From contig CAZKXI010000014.1 in the NCBI GenBank assembly GCA_964556755.1, forward strand, positions 11,368 to 75,367: a DNA stretch of 64,000 bases. Reading direction: 5' to 3'. Made by a program: the position numbers and the translations under genes. Of the stretch, positions 59,257-64,000 are shown piece after piece (within the stretch, counting starts at the first letter, position 1; every line of letters begins with the position of its first letter). Source of the DNA: UBA4085 sp964556755 (lineage in GTDB: Bacteria; Acidobacteriota; Aminicenantia; Aminicenantales; UBA4085). Under the pieces are notes generated by a model. It was not told the DNA's origin and searched no databases. It saw only the letters and a list, made by a program, of their open reading frames with translations.

Positions 59257-61202
59257 GGAACCCAGGCCGGGTAGCCGATCGCCAGGGTGGCCAGGATGCG
59301 CCGCCATGGGAGACGGGACGGGCCAAGTCCCAGGCGCTCGTCCCGCCGGGCATGGGCGCGCAGGGCCGAGGGAAGCTCGATCAGGTGGACAGCTTCGACG
59401 GCCCCGAAGACGGCCAGCCAGATCGACGCTCCCCATCCGGCGCGGACCCCCGCCGCGCCAAGCGCGGCCAGGACAAGCGGCGTCAGTGTCACGGCCAGGC
59501 CGGCAGCGGCTTGGATACGCCACCCGATGCGGTCTTTGATCCGCCTCACCAGAACGCCCCGCAGGGAGCCGAATACGGCGTCGTCCTCGAAGTCCCGCAG
59601 GGCTTTCTTCTCCCGTCGGCTCGTCAAGAGCGGCTGGGGCCAGGCGATCCAGTCGGCTTCCTTCTCCTCCGCGGACAGCGGCCGCGGCTCGACGAGCCCC
59701 GGTCCGTCCGGAAAGGCCACATCCAAGCGCTCGCCTCGCTTAATCCAACGGCGGCGGATCCGCCGGGACCGGATAGTGGACGCCAAGACGGCCAGAAGGC
59801 TCTTGTTCTTCAGGGTCAACACCCGGCAGACCGTTCCGGTCAGGGAATGCAGGACGGCGTGAGGGGCGTTGGCCAGGGGCATGCATCCCGCGGCGTGGTA
59901 GTCGGCGGCGCCGGCCAGCCCGACGCCGCAGGAGCCGATGACCGCCTTCTTGCCGGGCAGGCTGCGGATCGCAGCCTCGTCGTAGGCGCGCCCGCCGCTG
60001 TCATACCAGACGGGGACCCCGTCCCGCGGCAAACCTTGGCCGATGATCACGGTCCCCCGGGCCCGGACCGGCCCGACCCCTTCCTCCTTGAGCATGGCCA
60101 GCCCGAAGCGGACCGAGGCGACACAGCCGCCCAAGCAGGCCGCTTCCAAGCGGCGGGCGATATCCGGTCCGGCTGCCGGGTCCGCTCCCGGCCGCGTGAC
60201 GCCGAAGAGGAACCGAAGATGGGGGAATTCCCTCTTGACCTGATCCGAGAGAAGCGACCGGTCGGCCGGGCGAAAGGGCACCGGGCTGAGATCCCCCAGG
60301 ACGCGCGTCCCCCCCGGATCGCCGAAGCCGAGCTCGTCGGCCACCTGGATGAGCCTGATCGCGGCCGGGTCGAAGCCCATCAGCCGGACGGCCGCCCGGT
60401 CGGTCTCCACGACATGGTCCCCGGCCACGATCAGACGGCTATCCACAGGGTCGACGGGCGCCGGGCACTCCCCTTCCCCGCCGACCACACCATCGATGAC
60501 GGTCAGCGCCGGCCGGAAGAGATAGAGCATCTCGACCAGCTTGCGGTCGATGGCATAGTGGTGGTTGCGCTGGCGAAGGTTGTAGGGGATGACCCCCATG
60601 GCGTTCTTGAAGCCGAGAGTGACGCCGGTGTAGAGGTTGGTCTTGAGCTTGGGCACCGAGACATAGGCCGCCTCGCCGCGCACGACCGGCGAGAAGACCC
60701 GCGGAACGAGGATCTCCTTTTGAACGCCGGCCTTGGGCAGGATGTAGCGGTCCACGGGCTGCTCCTCCAGGGCCAGGAGGGCGCAGCCGCGGTGACGGGC
60801 CAGGCGGTCGATGCCGGCGGACCGGAACGAGGCCCAGGTGGGAAAGCCGCGGCCGGAGGATTCCACGATCGTGATCGAAGCGGCCCGACCGCGCTCCGCG
60901 AGCCAGACGACGACGGCATCGAGCACGCGCGGGTCGGTCGATTCGGCGGATGTCGGGCGGAGGGTACCCAGGCGGTTGAAGACGATGACCAGGTTGGGCT
61001 TGACTAGGACCGGACGGCCGGCGAAACGGGCCGTGAGCGCGCTCTCCCTATCCAGCCGGTCCAGCGCGGAGAAGACCGCCGACCGGATGGCGGCCGTCTC
61101 CGGCCGGCTTTCCCAGGCCGGCGTGGCGTAGTCCCTGGCCAGAGCGACGCACTCGTCCTGGTAGCGGCCTCCGGGCAATCGCTCCACGACGACGGCGGGC
61201 AA
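59232..61202 (-). CDS. DUF362 protein with C-terminal membrane helices
   Basis: A 656-residue protein. Residues about 60-300 are a DUF362 domain (VLVKPNLVIVFN, AAYVSVPKLKTNLYTGVTLGFKNAMGVIP, VIDGVVGGEGECP), the family found in putative Fe-S/ferredoxin-associated proteins. Cys-containing segments (ACLGGCVASV, GSCGVGLAGAADYHAAGCMP) lie at about 385-470. Two hydrophobic helices (about 575-615) near the end may anchor it. The TTG start has GGAGAGG upstream and lies 1 bp after the ferredoxin stop, making it the last gene of the AOR operon. The function is unknown. Confidence 0.82.
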   Translation of the reverse strand: MPAVVVERLPGGRYQDECVALARDYATPAWESRPETAAIRSAVFSALDRLDRESALTARFAGRPVLVKPNLVIVFNRLGTLRPTSAESTDPRVLDAVVVWLAERGRAASITIVESSGRGFPTWASFRSAGIDRLARHRGCALLALEEQPVDRYILPKAGVQKEILVPRVFSPVVRGEAAYVSVPKLKTNLYTGVTLGFKNAMGVIPYNLRQRNHHYAIDRKLVEMLYLFRPALTVIDGVVGGEGECPAPVDPVDSRLIVAGDHVVETDRAAVRLMGFDPAAIRLIQVADELGFGDPGGTRVLGDLSPVPFRPADRSLLSDQVKREFPHLRFLFGVTRPGADPAAGPDIARRLEAACLGGCVASVRFGLAMLKEEGVGPVRARGTVIIGQGLPRDGVPVWYDSGGRAYDEAAIRSLPGKKAVIGSCGVGLAGAADYHAAGCMPLANAPHAVLHSLTGTVCRVLTLKNKSLLAVLASTIRSRRIRRRWIKRGERLDVAFPDGPGLVEPRPLSAEEKEADWIAWPQPLLTSRREKKALRDFEDDAVFGSLRGVLVRRIKDRIGWRIQAAAGLAVTLTPLVLAALGAAGVRAGWGASIWLAVFGAVEAVHLIELPSALRAHARRDERLGLGPSRLPWRRILATLAIGYPAWVPYARGVFD

Positions 61203-61203
61203 A

Positions 61204-61422
61204 TCAGCCCCTCTCCACCAGCACGATGCAGTCCAGCGGGCAGGCCTGGACGCATAGTCCGCACCCGGTGCACGTTTCGGGCCGGGCCAGCTCGGGAATG
61301 GTCTTGCCGTAGCGGCCGCGCCCGTCGGCCGACATGTTGAGAGAGCTGAACGGGCAGGCCGTCACGCAGACGACGCAGGACAAGCAGACGTCATAGTCTA
61401 TGGCGGGGATCTTCCGGCTCAT
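61204..61422 (-). CDS. 2[4Fe-4S] ferredoxin
   Basis: A 72-residue bacterial-type ferredoxin with two cluster motifs, CLSCVVCVTACP and CTGCGLCVQACP. It overlaps the aldehyde oxidoreductase gene by 4 nt and is therefore its likely electron acceptor or an accessory subunit. The frame extends upstream inside the AOR gene, but the ATG at 61422 is the natural start. Confidence 0.93.
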   Translation of the reverse strand: MSRKIPAIDYDVCLSCVVCVTACPFSSLNMSADGRGRYGKTIPELARPETCTGCGLCVQACPLDCIVLVERG

Positions 61423-63401
61423 GGCCGAGCGCCCCCCTCCGCCCCGAGCCCGAGAGTTGCCAGCGTCTCCGGTGCGGGAGCCCCGGTTTTCGCGTCCCAA
61501 CCCATGGCTTTCCAGTAGTTGCTGATCATGGCCCTCAGCGGAACCGTCCGGCCGGCCAGGGGCCCTCGGGTCAGGGGCGGCTCTCCCCGCATCCGCCCCG
61601 GCGAGACGAAGCTCCGCGGGTCGAGGCCGTGTTTGATGTTGAAGAGCTGGCGCAGCGTCTGGATGCGGCGGCCGGTCTCCATATACTCCACGGGCGGCCG
61701 CTCCCAGCCGGTGGCCAGGTTCAGCCAGTCGAAGAGCCGCCAGTGCTGGAGGCCGTTGACCATGGCGAACAGGCATCCGCCCGCGGCGTCGGTCAGCTGC
61801 TTGAAGCAGACATAGGCCGCCGACTTGAGCGCCTCCTCCTCGCTGGCCCAGTACTCTCTGGATTTCGGGTAAGGCTTGACGACACGGGGGGCCCAAGGGA
61901 CGAATTCCCAGAGGTGGGAAGGGTAGTAATAGGAGCTGGAGGCGATGGTGTGGCGGCCGGGGGTGGGGTCGGTCCCGTAGGAGACGGCCATCATCGGGTC
62001 CAAGCGCGAGTCGTGCATGGCCGGCTCCTGACCGCCGACATGGATGGCGTACTTCTCGGCCCCGCGGCCGATGCGCTCGGCCGCCCGCCGGACGCCGTCG
62101 GCCAGGACGTCGCCGATCCCCTCCCGGGCGGCCATCATCTTCAGGAGGCTGAGGATGGCCCGCGAATCGCCCCAGGCGAGCTCGAGCCCGCCCGTATCGG
62201 CCTTGGTCAGGACGCCGTTCTCGAAGCACTCGATGGCGAAGGCGATCGTGGCCCCGGCCGAGATCGTGTCCAAGCCGCTGCGGTTGCAGATGTCGTTGCA
62301 GATATAGATCGCCTCCAGGCTGTCGTGTCCCAGCAGCCCGCCGAAGGCGGCCACGGTCTCGTACTCGGGCTTGTGGGAATGGCCGTCCACGTCCGCCCCG
62401 CCCATACGGCTGATGCCGCCGCAGCCGACGACGCAGGAATAGCAGTGGTACTTGCGGATCTCCCGTTTCAGCATCCGGTCGGGATTGAGCTTCCGCCAAT
62501 GCCGGCGCCCGAAGTCGGCCAAGCTGCCGCGCCAGTTGATGAGCGGCGAGTCGCCGTTGACCGCGCCGGCCGTGTTGTTGTAGTTCGTTCCCCATTTCTT
62601 GAGAATGGCGGCCAGGATGAGGCCGTCGACGGGAACGACAACCCGAAAGCCCAGGACGCGGCCGAACGTCGGCAGGATGCGGCCGCTGAGCCTCGGGGGA
62701 AGATGGAGGCGCCTGACCTTGTCGGAGTAATGCTTGGAGACGGCCTTGACTCGGACGGGATCCGCGCAGGGGATCAGCCTGGCCCCGGACAACATCACGG
62801 CCTTCAGGCGCTTGGAGCCCATGACCGCGCCGACCCCGGAGCGGGCGGCATAGCGCCCGCCGTCGTTGGAGATGCCGGAGATGAGCGACAGCTTCTCGGC
62901 CGCCGGGCCGATCGCGGCCACCGCCGGGCGCTTTTTCCCCTCGTAGCCCATCTTGAGCATCTCCTCCGTCTCGACCGCATCGCGGCCCCAGAGAGCGGAG
63001 GCGTCCAGGAGACGCGGCCCCTTGACGTCGAGGACGAAGACGACGGGACGGGGCGCGATGCCCTTGAAGAAGATGCCGTCATAGCCTGTCTGCTTGATGG
63101 TCGGCGACAGGCTGCCGCCGCAGTTGGCATCGCCCCAGCCTCCGGTCAGGGGGGACTTGCAGACCGCCATCCAGCGGCCGGTCATGACCGAGCCGGTGCC
63201 CGTCAGAAGGCCGCTCATGAAGCCCAGCACATTCTCTGGTCCGAGGGGATCGGCCCCGGCCGGGATCTCGTCATAGAGGATGCGGACCGCCAATCCGACG
63301 CCGCCGAGATAGCGCTCATAGATGTCATCGGGGATCCGGCGTTCCGCGAAGGCCGCCGCCGCGAGGTCGACGAACAGAACCTTGCCCATACAGGCCTTCA
63401 T
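61419..63401 (-). CDS. aldehyde ferredoxin oxidoreductase family (tungsten enzyme)
   Basis: A 660-residue cytoplasmic enzyme, AOR family. The N-terminal pterin-binding domain includes YLGGVGLAVRILYDE and GRWMAVCKSPLTGGWGDANCGG. The [4Fe-4S] ligands Cys320, 323, 327 lie in HCYSCVVGC and Cys543 in DAAGGCLFA. It oxidises aldehydes to acids with ferredoxin reduction, using a tungsten bis-pterin cofactor; the specific aldehyde is unknown. GAGG 5 nt before ATG 63401 supports the start. Preceded by a MoaD-like gene and followed by a ferredoxin gene, a common AOR arrangement. Confidence 0.94.
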   Translation of the reverse strand: MKACMGKVLFVDLAAAAFAERRIPDDIYERYLGGVGLAVRILYDEIPAGADPLGPENVLGFMSGLLTGTGSVMTGRWMAVCKSPLTGGWGDANCGGSLSPTIKQTGYDGIFFKGIAPRPVVFVLDVKGPRLLDASALWGRDAVETEEMLKMGYEGKKRPAVAAIGPAAEKLSLISGISNDGGRYAARSGVGAVMGSKRLKAVMLSGARLIPCADPVRVKAVSKHYSDKVRRLHLPPRLSGRILPTFGRVLGFRVVVPVDGLILAAILKKWGTNYNNTAGAVNGDSPLINWRGSLADFGRRHWRKLNPDRMLKREIRKYHCYSCVVGCGGISRMGGADVDGHSHKPEYETVAAFGGLLGHDSLEAIYICNDICNRSGLDTISAGATIAFAIECFENGVLTKADTGGLELAWGDSRAILSLLKMMAAREGIGDVLADGVRRAAERIGRGAEKYAIHVGGQEPAMHDSRLDPMMAVSYGTDPTPGRHTIASSSYYYPSHLWEFVPWAPRVVKPYPKSREYWASEEEALKSAAYVCFKQLTDAAGGCLFAMVNGLQHWRLFDWLNLATGWERPPVEYMETGRRIQTLRQLFNIKHGLDPRSFVSPGRMRGEPPLTRGPLAGRTVPLRAMISNYWKAMGWDAKTGAPAPETLATLGLGAEGGARP

Positions 63402-63408
63402 GCCGACC

Positions 63409-63642
63409 TCATCCTCCCGCCAGAAGGGCGATGAAGCCCACGATGTCGCCGTCTTGGAGCCTCCGGGATAGGGGCACGCGCTCATAGTTGACCAGGCAGA
63501 AAAGCGCCGCCGCGAAGCGCAGGGGGACCCGGAGCCGCTTGAGCAGATCGTCGAGAGTGGCGCCTTCGGGCATCGTCATGATGCCGTCGTCGTCGACCTT
63601 GGAAAGATCGGCGAAACGGGGGGCGTAAACGCGGATGCGCAT
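63409..63642 (-). CDS. MoaD/ThiS-family sulfur carrier
   Basis: A 77-residue ubiquitin-like sulfur carrier ending in Gly-Gly (LLAGG), needed for thiocarboxylate formation. The fold is suggested by MRIRVYAPRFADL, LDDLLKRL and LQDGDIVGFIALLAGG. It is 7 bp upstream of the aldehyde oxidoreductase and likely serves its pterin cofactor. The -10 ends 11 nt before the ATG, leaving a leader of only a few nucleotides. Confidence 0.88.
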   Translation of the reverse strand: MRIRVYAPRFADLSKVDDDGIMTMPEGATLDDLLKRLRVPLRFAAALFCLVNYERVPLSRRLQDGDIVGFIALLAGG

Positions 63643-63653
63643 GGTGAGCCGAC

Positions 63654-63682
63654 ATCATAGCGTCGATCGGTGACTCATTCAA
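63654..63682 (-). promoter_or_regulatory. promoter of the moaD-AOR-ferredoxin-DUF362 operon
   Basis: Minus strand TTGAAT (63677-63682), 17-bp spacer, TATGAT (63654-63659). Confidence 0.65.
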
Positions 63683-63812
63683 GGCGGACCGGGTGGCCCC
63701 GGGCGGGCCGGAAGCCTGCCAACTGGGGAAGGAAGGCCTTGTAGAAAATGCCACACCGCCATCGTATACTCAATGCTTGGACCAGCCCGAACGCCTCGAA
63801 TCCCGGAGAAAC

Positions 63813-64000
63813 ATGGCCATGAAACCGGAAAAGATGACGCTCGCCAGAGCGGCCATTGTTTGCAGCCTGGCCGTCTTGGCCGGGCGGACTTGGGGAACCG
63901 GCCTCCGCCTCGTTCCGCTGGATGGACAGGAAAAGACCTATACCCTGCCGGAATTGAGCGAGCCGAGCTTCGTCCGAGCCTGGGCCGGCCGCTTGTTCAT
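63813..64000 (+). CDS. exported protein, 5' part (possible beta-propeller)
   Basis: Only the first 62 codons are in the window. A signal peptide (LARAAIVCSLAVLAGRTWG) precedes LRLVPLDGQEKTYTLPELSEPSFVRAWAGRLF, whose pattern resembles the first blade of 6-bladed beta-propeller proteins common in Acidobacteriota-like genomes; that call is tentative. GGAG at 63805-63808 fits ATG 63813 or ATG 63819. A TATACT at 63765-63770 may be the -10, with no clear -35. Confidence 0.55.
   Translation, partial: MAMKPEKMTLARAAIVCSLAVLAGRTWGTGLRLVPLDGQEKTYTLPELSEPSFVRAWAGRLF

Noticed and set aside
1..64000. CRISPR arrays, tRNA and rRNA genes
   Set aside because: No regularly spaced direct repeats, cloverleaf-like sequences or rRNA motifs were noticed by eye; a covariance-model scan was not possible.

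Overview
The window is about 64 kb of GC-rich DNA from a Gram-negative, anaerobic, probably fermentative bacterium. No rRNA or marker gene fixes its identity. The gene set (DUF5916/CBM9-like outer-membrane protein, large alpha-2-macroglobulin, many Tat-exported sugar enzymes, tungsten aldehyde oxidoreductase, group 4 [NiFe] hydrogenase) resembles Candidatus Aminicenantes or the wider Acidobacteriota; this is inference only. The sequence looks like part of a metagenome-derived scaffold: a 100-N gap at 21540-21639 is flanked by the same 55 bases on both sides. Both window ends cut genes. No tRNA, rRNA or CRISPR array was seen.

Layout. 1-8.3 kb: 3' part of an M14-type peptidase, two MFS transporters, the RNA-binding protein Tex and a MobB-MobA fusion for molybdopterin dinucleotide synthesis. 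8.3-10.5 kb: a 213-bp imperfect palindromic element, a terminator and a BlaI/M56 regulator-protease pair with a strong promoter and dyad operators. 10.6-19 kb: alpha-glucan phosphorylase, a DUF5916 outer-membrane protein and a three-gene exported sugar-modification operon (Gfo/Idh/MocA, DUF6807, enolase superfamily). 19.0-19.2 kb: a small MITE/REP-like element that supplies the stop codons of both flanking genes. 19.2-29.6 kb: alpha-2-macroglobulin (intact once the gap is collapsed), an M29-like protein and a GH106 alpha-L-rhamnosidase-like enzyme. 29.6-35.5 kb: a TetR/HlyD/ABC efflux operon of YbhGFSR type. 35.6-42.9 kb: HAD phosphatase, Ddl-like ATP-grasp ligase, zinc metallopeptidase, GH127 beta-L-arabinofuranosidase and two tandem paralogous outer-membrane barrels.

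43-57.6 kb is one long minus-strand block and the most unusual part. An FdhF-like molybdopterin protein, an AsrA/HydB-like Fe-S protein and an AsrB/HydG-like flavoprotein are packed with overlapping start and stop codons against a complete energy-converting [NiFe] hydrogenase (NuoL-, NuoCD-, NuoH-, NuoI- and NuoB-like). Three two-component proteins follow directly. The FdhF-like subunit keeps its [4Fe-4S] cysteines but lacks the Cys/Sec and His expected at the active site. Upstream lie a DUF4405 membrane protein, an unknown protein and a receiver protein.

57.7-64 kb: SDR, CDP-alcohol phosphatidyltransferase, then an operon of MoaD-like protein, aldehyde ferredoxin oxidoreductase, ferredoxin and DUF362 protein, and the start of a further exported protein. 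Together these genes describe a heterotroph that degrades plant-type glycans outside the cytoplasm and disposes of electrons through ferredoxin-, NAD(P)H- and H2-linked metalloenzymes that need Mo/W pterin cofactors, consistent with mobBA and moaD in the same window. Several promoters show TATGAT-like or extended -10 elements, and some lie so close to the start codon that leaderless transcripts are likely.
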